Shown: one piece after another, positions 9,687 to 18,879 of the stretch
Position numbering within the stretch: position 1 is the stretch's first letter
How the letters are laid out: every line of letters starts with the position of its first letter
From: Alloalcanivorax dieselolei B5
GTDB lineage: Bacteria; Pseudomonadota; Gammaproteobacteria; Pseudomonadales; Alcanivoracaceae
Assembly: GCF_000300005.1 (NCBI RefSeq)
Contig: NC_018691.1
Coordinates: 4,421,001 to 4,485,000, forward strand
Reading direction: 5' to 3'
Length of the DNA: 64,000 nucleotides
Program-made: the position numbers and the translations under genes
Notes under the pieces: model-generated
The model's input: the letters and a program-made list of their open reading frames with translations, nothing else
Databases searched by the model: none
What the model was told of the DNA's origin: nothing

Positions 9687-11534
9687 ATGCCCGAGTACCG
9701 CTCCCGCACCACCACCCACGGCCGCAACATGGCCGGGGCCCGCGCCCTGTGGCGCGCCACCGGCATGAAAGACGGTGATTTCGGCAAGCCGATCATCGCC
9801 ATCGCCAACTCCTTCACCCAGTTCGTGCCCGGGCACGTGCACCTGAAGGATCTGGGCCAGCTGGTGGCCGAGGAAGTGGAAAGAGCGGGCGGCATCGCCA
9901 AGGAATTCAACACCATCGCGGTGGACGACGGCATCGCCATGGGCCACGACGGCATGCTTTATTCGCTGCCCAGCCGCGACATCATCGCCGACTCGGTGGA
10001 GTACATGGTCAACGCCCACTGCGCCGACGCCATGGTCTGCATCTCCAACTGTGACAAGATCACCCCCGGTATGCTGATGGCCGCCATGCGGCTGAATATC
10101 CCGGTGATTTTTGTCTCCGGCGGGCCCATGGAAGCGGGCAAAACCAAACTGTCGGAGCACAAACTGGATCTGGTGGACGCCATGGTGATGGCCGCCGACG
10201 ACAGCGTCGACGACGAAACCGTCAATGAGGTGGAGCGCTCCGCCTGCCCCACCTGCGGCTCCTGTTCCGGCATGTTCACCGCCAATTCCATGAACTGCCT
10301 GACCGAGGCCCTGGGCCTGTCGCTGCCGGGCAACGGCTCACTGCTGGCGACCCACGCCGACCGCCGCGAACTGTTCCTGGAAGCGGGCCGCCGTATCGTC
10401 GATCTGGCCCGGCTCTACTACGAGCAGGACATGGACAGCGTGCTGCCGCGTAATATCGCCTCCCATCGGGCGTTCGAGAACGCCATGAGCCTGGACATCG
10501 CCATGGGCGGATCCACCAACACCGTGCTGCACTTGCTGGCCGCCGCCCAGGAAGGTGAAGTGAACTTCACCATGGAAGACATCGACCGCCTCAGCCGCAA
10601 GGTGCCGTGCCTGTCCAAGGTGGCGCCGGCGACCCAGAAATACCATATGGAAGACGTGCACCGCGCCGGCGGCGTCATGGCTATCCTCGGCGAACTGGAC
10701 CGCGCCGGCCTGCTGCACCGGGATCTGCCCATGGTGCATTCCGCCACGGTGGCGGAAGCGTTGGAGAAGTACGACGTGACGCGCACCGGCGACGACGCGG
10801 TGAAGAAAATGTACAGCGCCGGCCCGGCCGGCATCCCCACCCAGACCGCCTTTAGCCAGGATACCCGCTGGGAGAGCCTCGATGTCGATCGCGCCAACGG
10901 CTGTATCCGTGACTACGAGCACGCCTACAGCAAGGACGGCGGTCTGGCGGTGCTGTACGGCAACATCGCCGAGCGCGGCTGTATCGTCAAAACCGCCGGC
11001 GTCGACGAGTCCATTCTCACCTTTACCGGCCGTGCCCGCGTGTTCGAATCCCAGGATTCCGCGGTGCGCGCCATCCTCGCTAATCAGATCGTCGCCGGCG
11101 ACGTGGTGGTGATCCGCTATGAGGGCCCGAAAGGCGGGCCCGGCATGCAGGAAATGCTCTACCCCACCAGCTATCTGAAATCCAAGGGCCTGGGCAAGAG
11201 CTGCGCGCTGCTCACCGACGGCCGCTTCTCCGGCGGCACCTCCGGCCTGTCCATCGGCCATGCTTCCCCGGAAGCGGCGGAAGGCGGCGCCATCGGTCTG
11301 GTCGAGGAAGGCGACACCATCGAGATCGACATTCCCGATCGCCGCATCCACCTGGCCATCGACGATGGCGAACTGGCCCAGCGGCGTGAGCGCATGGAAA
11401 AACGCGGCAAGCTGGCCTGGAAGCCCAAGGAAATCCGCCAGCGCAGCGTCTCCACCGCGCTCAAGGCTTATGCCGCCCTGGCCACCAGCGCCGACCGCGG
11501 CGCGGTGCGCGATCTCAGCCAGATCGGGGAGTAA
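9687..11534 (+). CDS. ilvD: Dihydroxy-acid dehydratase
   Basis: Fe-S enzyme of valine/isoleucine/leucine and CoA-precursor synthesis that dehydrates 2,3-dihydroxy acids to 2-oxo acids. The 615 residues match E. coli IlvD (616) nearly end to end. Cluster and metal motifs visible are [24 protein letters not shown] (Cys122) and [21 protein letters not shown] (around 186-205), plus [11 protein letters not shown] near the C-terminus. A TACAAT (9645-9650) about 40 bases upstream is a possible -10 without a good -35. It appears monocistronic: the next gene is on the opposite strand. Confidence 0.97.
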   Translation: MPEYRSRTTTHGRNMAGARALWRATGMKDGDFGKPIIAIANSFTQFVPGHVHLKDLGQLVAEEVERAGGIAKEFNTIAVDDGIAMGHDGMLYSLPSRDIIADSVEYMVNAHCADAMVCISNCDKITPGMLMAAMRLNIPVIFVSGGPMEAGKTKLSEHKLDLVDAMVMAADDSVDDETVNEVERSACPTCGSCSGMFTANSMNCLTEALGLSLPGNGSLLATHADRRELFLEAGRRIVDLARLYYEQDMDSVLPRNIASHRAFENAMSLDIAMGGSTNTVLHLLAAAQEGEVNFTMEDIDRLSRKVPCLSKVAPATQKYHMEDVHRAGGVMAILGELDRAGLLHRDLPMVHSATVAEALEKYDVTRTGDDAVKKMYSAGPAGIPTQTAFSQDTRWESLDVDRANGCIRDYEHAYSKDGGLAVLYGNIAERGCIVKTAGVDESILTFTGRARVFESQDSAVRAILANQIVAGDVVVIRYEGPKGGPGMQEMLYPTSYLKSKGLGKSCALLTDGRFSGGTSGLSIGHASPEAAEGGAIGLVEEGDTIEIDIPDRRIHLAIDDGELAQRRERMEKRGKLAWKPKEIRQRSVSTALKAYAALATSADRGAVRDLSQIGE

Positions 11535-11620
11535 CCGACTACCAACCGAACCCTTCCCGGTTGGCGAAATAATCAACTGCCGGTGCAGGCTTGAGAGCGT
11601 TGCTCAAACCTGCACCGGGC

Positions 11621-12394
11621 TCATCGACAGACCAGTTTGGCGGCCAGTTCGGAGATAATGGCGCCATACCGCTTGATCTTGTCTTTTTTGGCCTCCGCAC
11701 TGGTCATGGAAATGGCAATACCGGCCGCGGGCTGGCCCTGAATATCCATGATCGCGGCGCCCAGGCAGACCATGCCTTCTCTTATTTCCCCTCTATCCAG
11801 AGCATAGCCCAGGCCCCGCCAGCGCACCGCTTCCTCCTCGAAGCTGCTGGCATCTTTCACCGCATTGTCGGTAAGAGGCGCCGCCCAGTACTCCGTCACG
11901 ATGCGTTGGCGTGCCGCCTTCGGCATGGCCGCCAACATCGCCTTGCCGGTAGCGGTATAGATGGCCGGCAGGCGCATGCCAATCTGAAAAGTAAATCCCA
12001 GAGGTTTGGTGGCATTACGGCAAGCCAGATAGACAACGTCACCGTCCGCCATGGTGGAAAGCGTGACGGTAAAATCGTCGAGCCGGCGATCTTGGGAAAG
12101 CAGGTTCTCGAACTCCCTGACGATGTCCATCCGGTCGAGAAAGGCCGAGCTCCACAGCAACGAACGGCCACCAGGTTCGAAGCCGTCCGTGGAGGACTGA
12201 AGCAGCCCCAGCTCGACCAGGGTTTCACATATACCGTGCACGGAGCTTTTCGGTAATTGCAGCGTGCGGGCCAGTTCAGACACCCCCGGGACACGACCGG
12301 ACGCGGCAACGAAATCCAGAATCCGAACAGCCCGATCGATAGCAGGCACCCGCCGTTTCGATGTCTTTCCGGACATTTCCTCAGTTCCATTCAT
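11621..12394 (-). CDS. IclR-family transcriptional regulator
   Basis: A 257-residue DNA-binding regulator. An N-terminal winged helix-turn-helix (about 15-75: AIDRAVRILDFVAAS, GVSELARTLQLPKSSVHGICETLVELG) is followed by the IclR effector domain (about 85-250; AIYTATGKAMLAAMPKAA, RGLGYALDRGEIREGMVCLGAAI). It is transcribed away from the aldehyde dehydrogenase/alcohol dehydrogenase pair, the usual arrangement for a local regulator. A 16-bp near-palindrome at 12492-12507 in front of the aldehyde dehydrogenase is the likely operator. The effector cannot be named; a substrate or product of the neighbouring enzymes is the natural guess. Confidence 0.9.
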   Translation of the reverse strand: MNGTEEMSGKTSKRRVPAIDRAVRILDFVAASGRVPGVSELARTLQLPKSSVHGICETLVELGLLQSSTDGFEPGGRSLLWSSAFLDRMDIVREFENLLSQDRRLDDFTVTLSTMADGDVVYLACRNATKPLGFTFQIGMRLPAIYTATGKAMLAAMPKAARQRIVTEYWAAPLTDNAVKDASSFEEEAVRWRGLGYALDRGEIREGMVCLGAAIMDIQGQPAAGIAISMTSAEAKKDKIKRYGAIISELAAKLVCR

Positions 12395-12424
12395 CGCCCT
12401 GGCCCTCTATCTCTTCATTCTCTT

Positions 12425-12453
12425 CATTGACATCCACTCATTGACATCCACTC
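12425..12453. repeat. Two tandem 14-bp repeats in the IclR/gabD divergent gap
   Basis: CATTGACATCCACT occurs at 12425-12438 and again directly at 12439-12452. A shorter, related TCTTCATT motif repeats just to the left. The repeats sit 30-60 bases upstream of the IclR start codon, inside the region that must hold its promoter, and each contains a TTGACA box usable as a -35. Confidence 0.6.
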
Positions 12454-12491
12454 GTCCATTGGCCTAATGTTCATCCCAAATATCGAATGTC

Positions 12492-12507
12492 GTTCCATAT
12501 ATTGAAC
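12492..12507. promoter_or_regulatory. Candidate IclR-type operator upstream of gabD
   Basis: GTTCCATATATTGAAC is a palindrome apart from one mismatched pair (GTTC/GAAC arms, AT-rich centre), a form typical of IclR-family sites. It ends 27 bases before the TTG start chosen for the aldehyde dehydrogenase. Confidence 0.5.
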
Positions 12508-12534
12508 GGCATCAGTTTACACTGGAGAGCCGTT

Positions 12535-13980
12535 TTGTCAAAACTCAAAGACCCTTCACTGCTGAAAACCCTTTGCCTGATTGATGGCTCCTGGCAGGCG
12601 GCAGCTTCAGGACGAACCTCGAACGTTTTCAATCCCGCCAATGGCGCCCTTATCGGCAGCGTGCCCAACCTGGACGCCACTGAAATTCCAACGGTGATCG
12701 ACGTCTCGGCGAAAGCCCAACGCCTGTGGGCTGCCCGCTCCGCCAAGGAGCGCGCCATCGTATTACGCCGCTGGTTCGAGCTTATGCTGGAAAACCAGGA
12801 CGACCTGGCTTTGATCATGACCCTGGAACAGGGCAAGCCATTGGCCGAAGCCAAAGGTGAGATCGCCTACGCCGCCTCCTTCATCGAGTGGTATGCCGAA
12901 GAAGCCAAGCGTGTTTACGGCGAAACTATCCCGGCGCCGAACGCCAACCAGCGACTTACCGTACTGCGTCAACCCGTGGGCGTCACCGCCGCCATTACCC
13001 CCTGGAACTTCCCGGCCGCCATGATCACCCGCAAAGCCGCCCCGGCCCTGGCGGCGGGGTGTTCCATGATTCTCCGCCCGGCGGAACTGACGCCGTTTTC
13101 GGCACTGGCGCTCGGAGAGCTGGCCTGTCGCGCCGGCCTGCCAGCGGGCGTGCTGCAAATCGTCACCGGATCGGCGAGCCAGATCGGCAAGCAGCTCACC
13201 GACAGCGAGACGGTTCGCAAGCTGTCCTTCACCGGCTCCACCGAAGTGGGTCGCCTGCTGATGGCGCAATGCGCCGACACCATCAAGAAGCTGTCATTGG
13301 AGCTGGGCGGTAACGCGCCCTTCATCGTCTTTGACGACGCTGACCTGGACAAAGCGGTGGAAGGTGCCATGGCTTCCAAATTCCGCAATGCCGGCCAAAC
13401 CTGTGTCTGCGCCAACCGAATTCTGGTTCAGGAAGGTGTGCACGACGCCTTCGTCGAGAAACTGGCCGCCAAGGTGAAGGCACTGAAGGTCGGGGACGGC
13501 CTTGAACCAGGCACCGATATTGGCCCGATGATCGAGCCCAAGGCGCTGGATAAGGTGGAAGATCACATCAACGACGCTCTGGCACAGGGCGGTCAACTGG
13601 TCTGCGGTGGCAAACGCCTGGGCGGCCAGTTCTTCGAGCCCACCGTTGTCACTGGCGTTACCGCGCAAATGAAAGTGGCCCGGGAAGAGACCTTCGGCGC
13701 GCTTGCTCCGATCTTTTCCTTCGACCGCGAGGAAACGGCCATCGCCATGGCCAACGATACCATCTTTGGCCTCGCCGCCTATTTCTACACCAATGATTAT
13801 CGACGTGTCGCCCGAGTCAGCGAGCAGTTGGAATACGGCATGGTCGGCCATAACACCGGCCTGATTTCCAACGAGATGGCCCCCTTCGGCGGTGTCAAGC
13901 AATCAGGCCTTGGCCGTGAGGGTTCCCACCACGGCATCACCGAATACCTCGAATTGAAATACATCTGTAGCGAGCTGTAG
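12535..13980 (+). CDS. gabD: NAD(P)-dependent aldehyde dehydrogenase, succinate-semialdehyde dehydrogenase (GabD) type
   Basis: Oxidises an aldehyde acid, most likely succinate or glutarate semialdehyde, to the dicarboxylic acid. It resembles E. coli GabD throughout: MTLEQGKPLAEAKGEIAYAASFIEWYAEE, TAAITPWNFPAAMITRK, catalytic base in LELGGNAPF, nucleophile Cys in FRNAGQTCVCANR, and C-terminal APFGGVKQSGLGREGS. The TTG at 12535 is chosen because GGAG (12524-12527) lies seven bases upstream and gives 481 residues (E. coli GabD 482). An ATG at 12487 would add a tail encoded by the operator region. It is followed after 32 bases by the alcohol dehydrogenase. Confidence 0.88.
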   Translation: MSKLKDPSLLKTLCLIDGSWQAAASGRTSNVFNPANGALIGSVPNLDATEIPTVIDVSAKAQRLWAARSAKERAIVLRRWFELMLENQDDLALIMTLEQGKPLAEAKGEIAYAASFIEWYAEEAKRVYGETIPAPNANQRLTVLRQPVGVTAAITPWNFPAAMITRKAAPALAAGCSMILRPAELTPFSALALGELACRAGLPAGVLQIVTGSASQIGKQLTDSETVRKLSFTGSTEVGRLLMAQCADTIKKLSLELGGNAPFIVFDDADLDKAVEGAMASKFRNAGQTCVCANRILVQEGVHDAFVEKLAAKVKALKVGDGLEPGTDIGPMIEPKALDKVEDHINDALAQGGQLVCGGKRLGGQFFEPTVVTGVTAQMKVAREETFGALAPIFSFDREETAIAMANDTIFGLAAYFYTNDYRRVARVSEQLEYGMVGHNTGLISNEMAPFGGVKQSGLGREGSHHGITEYLELKYICSEL

Positions 13981-14012
13981 GCAAGCCCAGGCACACCAAG
14001 GAGAGATTCAGC

Positions 14013-15179
14013 ATGACCGATGGTATCAAACCTTTTGTTTTCAACACCCCGGGTTCCCTGCATATGGAATGGGGCGGCGCCGCTCGCCTCGGTGAACTTA
14101 TGCAAGGCTGGTTCAGCGAACGCAACGTTTTGATCGTGACCGACAAATTCCTTCACGAAAACGGTCTCGTTGATCCGGTCAAGGCCTCCCTGCACAACGC
14201 CGGCTTTAACGTCTCGGTATTCGACGACGTGGTCGCCGACCCGCCGGAGTCCGTGCTGCTCGGTTGCGTGGAAAACGCCCAGCGAGCCAGAGCCGATATC
14301 GTGCTGGGCCTGGGCGGTGGCTCCTCCATGGATATCGCCAAACTGGTGGCGGTGATGCTCAATAGCGATCAGCCCTTGAGCGAGCTCTATGGCATCGACC
14401 AGGTGCGCGGCAAGCGTGTCCCTCTGGTCCAGGCACCCACCACCGCCGGCACCGGTTCCGAGGCCACCAACATCACCATTCTGACCACCGGGGAAACCAC
14501 CAAGATGGGCGTGGTGGCCGAGCAACTCTATGCTGACAAGGTGTTGCTCGACGCGGAACTTTCCCGCGGTTTGCCGCCCTTGCAAACCGCCGCCACGGGC
14601 ATCGATGCCATGGTGCATGCGATTGAATCCTATACATCGGTGGAAAAGAAAAATCCGCTATCCGATGCACTGGCCCGGGAGGCGCTTCGCCTGCTGACCA
14701 CTCATTTGCTCTGCGCTTGCCAGGATGGCGACAATCGTCAGGCCAGGGAAGCCATGTTGCTCGGTGCCAATCTGGCCGGCCAGGCGTTCGCCAACAGCCC
14801 GGTCGCCGCCGTTCATGCCCTGGCTTATCCACTGGGAGGGCATTTTCATCTTTCCCATGGCCTCACGAATGCCCTGATGCTTGGCCCGGTCTTACGCTTC
14901 AACATGAAAGCCGCCGCGCCGTTGTACGCGGAACTCGCCGACGTGGTGCTCGGCCCCTGCGAGGACAACGTGCAGACCCGCTCATCCCATTTCGTCGCCT
15001 TCATGCAGGATCTGATGAACCGTTCCGGGGCCCCCCAACGTCTACGGGACACGGGCGTAACCCAAGACAGCCTCCCGACCCTGGCGAAGGACGCCATGCT
15101 GCAAACCCGACTCCTCAAGAACAACCCGGTGGAAGTTACCGAAGCTGACGCTTTGGCCCTGTACAGGGAAGCGTTCTAA
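14013..15179 (+). CDS. Iron-containing (group III) alcohol dehydrogenase
   Basis: NAD(P)-dependent oxidoreductase of 388 residues. Visible are the dinucleotide motif GLGGGSSMDIAK, the PTTAGTGSEAT motif, and metal ligands in GIDAMVHAIESY (Asp and His) and HALAYPLGGHFHLSHG (two His). It has a strong AAGGAGAG ribosome site (13999-14006). It forms an operon with the GabD-type dehydrogenase, so together they could oxidise an omega-hydroxy acid or diol via the semialdehyde. 4-hydroxybutyrate to succinate is one fit, since known 4-hydroxybutyrate dehydrogenases belong to this family. The substrate is inference. Confidence 0.88.
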   Translation: MTDGIKPFVFNTPGSLHMEWGGAARLGELMQGWFSERNVLIVTDKFLHENGLVDPVKASLHNAGFNVSVFDDVVADPPESVLLGCVENAQRARADIVLGLGGGSSMDIAKLVAVMLNSDQPLSELYGIDQVRGKRVPLVQAPTTAGTGSEATNITILTTGETTKMGVVAEQLYADKVLLDAELSRGLPPLQTAATGIDAMVHAIESYTSVEKKNPLSDALAREALRLLTTHLLCACQDGDNRQAREAMLLGANLAGQAFANSPVAAVHALAYPLGGHFHLSHGLTNALMLGPVLRFNMKAAAPLYAELADVVLGPCEDNVQTRSSHFVAFMQDLMNRSGAPQRLRDTGVTQDSLPTLAKDAMLQTRLLKNNPVEVTEADALALYREAF

Positions 15180-15306
15180 GGAGCTTCTGAATACCTATTA
15201 CGGCGTTTCTGCAAGGCCTGGAAGGCCAGCCACGCTTTCCTCCGTGGCCGTATCAGCAACCCATCGACCACGTTATGATGTCCGCCAGGCTTATTGGAGG
15301 ACTGAG

Positions 15307-15693
15307 ATGACACTTGCCTATTGGTGCGTTCTGGCGGCAATCCTGTTGCCCTACGTCTTCACCGGCTTCGCCAAGTTCCAGGGCGGCTTCGGGCTACGCC
15401 AGAACCACAATCCGCGGGAGTTCCTGGAAACCCTGGAAGGCGGCCGCAAGCGTGCCCACTGGGCTCAACAGAACAGTTTCGAAATCGCTCCGGCGTTCGC
15501 CGCCGCGGTGATCATCGCCCATCTGGCGCAGACCGCGCCGCAACCCACCATTGACGGCATTGCCGTCGCCTTTGTCTTGAGCCGTGTCATGTACGGTGTC
15601 TGCTACATCGCCGACTGGGCCAGCGCCCGTTCCCTGGTGTGGTTTTTCGGCATCGGCTGTATCATTGCACTCTTTATTGGCACCGGTGCCTGA
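15307..15693 (+). CDS. MAPEG-family membrane protein
   Basis: Small integral membrane protein of 128 residues with four hydrophobic helices (about 3-20, 55-72, 80-98, 105-126). The stretch NPREFLETLEGGRKRAHWAQQNSFEIAPAF matches the MAPEG family (membrane-associated eicosanoid/glutathione metabolism), whose bacterial members are mostly uncharacterised. The ATG at 15307 follows GGAGG (15296-15300) by six bases; a longer frame from 15244 lacks one. The methyltransferase starts eight bases after its stop, so they are likely co-transcribed. Confidence 0.8.
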   Translation: MTLAYWCVLAAILLPYVFTGFAKFQGGFGLRQNHNPREFLETLEGGRKRAHWAQQNSFEIAPAFAAAVIIAHLAQTAPQPTIDGIAVAFVLSRVMYGVCYIADWASARSLVWFFGIGCIIALFIGTGA

Positions 15694-15701
15694 GGATTCT
15701 C

Positions 15702-16397
15702 ATGTCGGTTAACGAATTTCTGGAAAAAGCCTGGTCCGACAAGGGCCCGAAGCTGGTCAGCGGCTTTTCACGCCCGCTATACCACAATCTGGTGGGCCTG
15801 CTGAAAGGCCGCAAATACGATAAGCGCGCCTACGGCGGCATGATCCGCCACACCGAGGCCGGCATGCTCACCGAGTGGGCCAGCCAGGTCCCCGCCGGCG
15901 GCGTGATCGTGGAAATCGGCTGCTATGGCGGTCTGTCCACCAGCTACCTGCTCAACGGTTTGCGCAAGAAAGGCGGCAAGATCTACGCCATCGACCCGTT
16001 CAACTCCGACCTGGACAAGCAGGAAGAGCTCACCGACGACTGTGTGCCGCTGGAGAACAAGCCGACCAAATCCCTGGTGGAACAGCGCCTCAAGCGCAAC
16101 GGCTTCGACGGTATGTTCGAGCTGATCGAGGGCTTCTCCCAGGAAGCCGCCCACAACTGGAATCCGGAAGTGAAAATCGACTTCCTGTGGATCGACGGCA
16201 ACCACGAGCAGGCCTACCAGGACTTCAAGGACTTCGAACCGTTCCTCAACCCCGGCGCCCGGGTGGCGGTGCATGATGCCCACCCCCGCTACGGCTACGC
16301 CGCGGTGGTGGAAGACGTGAAGAAGATCTTCGCCGAAGGCGCCTGGGCCGACCTGGAACATGTGAAGAGCATCATTACCGGCCGCAAGGTGGGCTGA
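15702..16397 (+). CDS. Class I SAM-dependent methyltransferase
   Basis: A 231-residue protein with a clear SAM-binding fold: motif I VIVEIGCYGGLSTSYLL (about 70-86), an acidic loop YAIDPFNSD (about 98-106), and KIDFLWIDGNHEQAYQDFKDFEPFLNPGARVAVHDAH, typical of the Methyltransf_24 group. The ATG at 15702 lies just after TGAGGA. The methyl acceptor is not predictable from the sequence. It is probably co-transcribed with the MAPEG gene. Confidence 0.82.
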   Translation: MSVNEFLEKAWSDKGPKLVSGFSRPLYHNLVGLLKGRKYDKRAYGGMIRHTEAGMLTEWASQVPAGGVIVEIGCYGGLSTSYLLNGLRKKGGKIYAIDPFNSDLDKQEELTDDCVPLENKPTKSLVEQRLKRNGFDGMFELIEGFSQEAAHNWNPEVKIDFLWIDGNHEQAYQDFKDFEPFLNPGARVAVHDAHPRYGYAAVVEDVKKIFAEGAWADLEHVKSIITGRKVG

Positions 16398-16437
16398 CCA
16401 CCCGAGCCGACGGGGCGCCGGGCGCCCCCATCATGCC

Positions 16438-17433
16438 ATGCCGTACCGCATACGCATCAACCAGCGTCACACCCTGGACTGCCCGGAATCGAAGACCATT
16501 CTGGAAGCCGCCCGGGAAGCCGGATTTGGTTTCCCTCACGCCTGCCGCAACGGCGTCTGCCGGCGCTGCGAGGGGCGCCTCGAGCGCGGTAGCGTACTCC
16601 TGACCCGCTCTCGCGGCCCGCTGAGCGCGGGAGAAAGCGGCGCCGATGCGGTGCTATACTGCGTGGCCTTTCCGATCAGCGACTGCGAGATCGATGTGCC
16701 AGATATAACCGCCCCCGGAGAGATTCCGGAGCAGACTCTGCGTTGCCAAATTCGCCAGCGGGAGTCCCTCAACCACGACGTCAGTCGGATCTGGTTGCGA
16801 CTGCCCGCCGGCCGGCAAGCCCATTGGTATGCCGGTCAATACCTGATTCTCGACCTGCCCCACGGGCAGTACCCGTTTTCCATCGCCAACGCCCCCGGCG
16901 GCCGTGAGCTGGAACTGCATATCCGTCACGGCCACGACAACCCCGGCGCCCGCCGCATCATGGCGGACCTGGCCGGCGCCAGCACGGTATCGGTGATCCT
17001 GCCCCAGGGCCTGCGCTACCTGGACACGCCACCGCCTCGCCCACTGTGGTTCATTTGCGGTTCCACCGGTTTCGCGCCGGTGAAGGCGATGATCGAACGC
17101 CTGATCCAGGTCGGCTTCGAATACCCGGTGCGGCTGTTCTGGGGCGCCCGCACCGAACAGGACCTGTACCTGCCCGCCCTGCCCTCCCAATGGCAGGACG
17201 CGTTGCCGGACTTCCATGCGGTCACCGCGCTGTCCGACATCAGCAAACCCGGGCACGCCCAGGGGCTGGTCCACGAAGCCGCCCTGGAAGCGTTGGAACA
17301 GCCGGAGCAGCCGCTGTTCTACATCGGCGGCTCACCGGCCATGGTGTGGGCGGTGCACGACGCTCTGGTGGAAGAAGGGGTTCCCGCCAGCAACATGCAT
17401 TCCGACGTGTTCGATTACGCGCCCCGCGATTGA
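16438..17433 (+). CDS. 2Fe-2S ferredoxin--flavin reductase (AscD/phenol-hydroxylase-reductase type)
   Basis: Electron-transfer protein of 331 residues with three domains. A plant-type ferredoxin (about 1-90) has cysteines in CRNGVCRRC and a further Cys in AVLYC. An FAD-binding barrel follows, with GQYLILDLP and YPFSIAN. The NAD(P)-binding domain has FICGSTGFAPVKAM and ends YIGGSPAMVWAVHDALVEEG. Homologues are often annotated CDP-6-deoxy-delta-3,4-glucoseen reductase, but no sugar pathway is present. A GC-rich palindrome (GGGGCGCC/GGCGCCCC, 16412-16428) sits just before the start codon and could hinder initiation; no good ribosome site is visible. Confidence 0.85.
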   Translation: MPYRIRINQRHTLDCPESKTILEAAREAGFGFPHACRNGVCRRCEGRLERGSVLLTRSRGPLSAGESGADAVLYCVAFPISDCEIDVPDITAPGEIPEQTLRCQIRQRESLNHDVSRIWLRLPAGRQAHWYAGQYLILDLPHGQYPFSIANAPGGRELELHIRHGHDNPGARRIMADLAGASTVSVILPQGLRYLDTPPPRPLWFICGSTGFAPVKAMIERLIQVGFEYPVRLFWGARTEQDLYLPALPSQWQDALPDFHAVTALSDISKPGHAQGLVHEAALEALEQPEQPLFYIGGSPAMVWAVHDALVEEGVPASNMHSDVFDYAPRD

Positions 17434-17595
17434 CGTCCCGTGCGCTCGCCGGGCTGCCGGCGGCGCACTATCCCGAAACAATATCTCAAAAAAATGAATA
17501 ATCCGGCGCCGGAGCACGCCGATGACCGTCCCCCCGTCTGGCTCCGGGCTCGGGCAGACGGCACAATGGGCACTGTTTGTCAGCGCGGACCTCTT

Positions 17596-18879
17596 ATGGA
17601 CGATCCGAACACAGCCTCGAAACCCGAGACCCTGGTCGCCTGCCCGGTATGTGACTTGGTACTGCGGGTCTCGGCGCCGGACAAGGGGCAATGGGTGCGG
17701 TGTCCGCGCTGCCGCCACCCGCTGGTGCGTCCGCCGGAGGACCGCCATCTGACCCCGGCCCTGGCCGTCGCCGCGCTGGTGATGCTGGCCGTGGCGCTGT
17801 CGTTTCCCTATATCGAATTCCAACGCTCCGGTATCGGCGAAAGCATGACCGTGCTCGACGCCGCCACCAAACTGGCCGCCTTCCACCATCCGGAACTGGG
17901 CCTGCTGGTGTTCGGCACCATCGTGGTGCTGCCGGCGCTGTACCTGCTGGCGGTATTGTGGATCGAATTCAGCCTGGGCCGGCGCCCGCGTCTAGCGGGC
18001 ACCCGCACTCTGATCCGCGCCCTGCATTACTGCAAACCGTGGATGATGGCCGATGTGTTCGCCATCGCCGCGCTGGTCAGTCTGGTCAAGATCATCGGCA
18101 TGGCGGAGGTGTTTCTGAAACCAGGATTCTGGACCTTCGCCGGTTTCGCCCTGCTCCTGCTGATGGTGGTGCAACGGGTCAATCCACTGGTGATGTGGGC
18201 CCGCCTGGAAGGACCGCCGCAAGCGCCGCCCGCTCTGCGTCCGGGATTGTCCGCGCGCCTGCAGCATTACCAGGGCTGCGAGCAATGCAGCCAGTTGCAG
18301 CCCATCGAACACCAACACTGCGACCGTTGTTCCGCGCGCCTGCATTCACGGCACCCGGACAGCATCCAGCGCACCCTCGCCTATCTGGTGGCGGCCACCA
18401 TCGCCTGCTTCCCCGCCCATCTGTATCCGATCATGGTGACCACCAGCCTCGGCAACACTCAACCCGCCACCATCATCTCCGGAGTATTACAATTCATCGC
18501 TCATGGTGACTGGCCCATTGCCCTGGTGATCTTCACCGCCAGCGTGGTGGTGCCGTTCGGCAAGATCCTGGCATTGAGCTGGTTGTGTCTGGCCAGCCGC
18601 CGCGAGAAACCCCTGGATATGCCGGCGCAAATGGCGCTGTATCGCTTTACCGAATGGATCGGCCGCTGGTCGATGATCGATGTTTTCGTGGTGGCCATCG
18701 TGGTGGCGCTGGTGCGCCTGGGTAATCTGATGTCCATCGACCCCGGCCCGGGAGGGATGGCGTTCGCCGCCGTGGTGATTCTCACCATGCTGGCCGCGCA
18801 CAGCTTCGACCCGCGCCTGATCTGGGACCAACAACAGCGACGAACGGATGACTACGACGCCCTCGAACGCCGCGCCTGA
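17596..18879 (+). CDS. pqiA: Paraquat-inducible protein A (PqiA)
   Basis: Inner-membrane component of the PqiABC (MCE-type) intermembrane lipid-transport system, 427 residues (E. coli 417). Two zinc-ribbon cysteine pairs are seen: CPVCDLVL with CPRC near the N-terminus, and CEQCSQLQPIEHQHCDRC in the middle. Each precedes a block of four hydrophobic helices. PAHLYPIM, GRWSMIDVFVVAIVVALVRLG and SFDPRLIWD are strongly PqiA-like. The ATG at 17596 is preferred because it puts the first zinc ribbon near the N-terminus; an in-frame ATG at 17494 is possible. It overlaps pqiB by 32 bases. Confidence 0.92.
   Translation: MDDPNTASKPETLVACPVCDLVLRVSAPDKGQWVRCPRCRHPLVRPPEDRHLTPALAVAALVMLAVALSFPYIEFQRSGIGESMTVLDAATKLAAFHHPELGLLVFGTIVVLPALYLLAVLWIEFSLGRRPRLAGTRTLIRALHYCKPWMMADVFAIAALVSLVKIIGMAEVFLKPGFWTFAGFALLLLMVVQRVNPLVMWARLEGPPQAPPALRPGLSARLQHYQGCEQCSQLQPIEHQHCDRCSARLHSRHPDSIQRTLAYLVAATIACFPAHLYPIMVTTSLGNTQPATIISGVLQFIAHGDWPIALVIFTASVVVPFGKILALSWLCLASRREKPLDMPAQMALYRFTEWIGRWSMIDVFVVAIVVALVRLGNLMSIDPGPGGMAFAAVVILTMLAAHSFDPRLIWDQQQRRTDDYDALERRA

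Noticed and set aside
12487-12489. ATG as the start of the GabD-type gene
   Set aside because: It would translate the operator palindrome and add 16 residues that GabD lacks; TTG at 12535 has the ribosome site and the right length.
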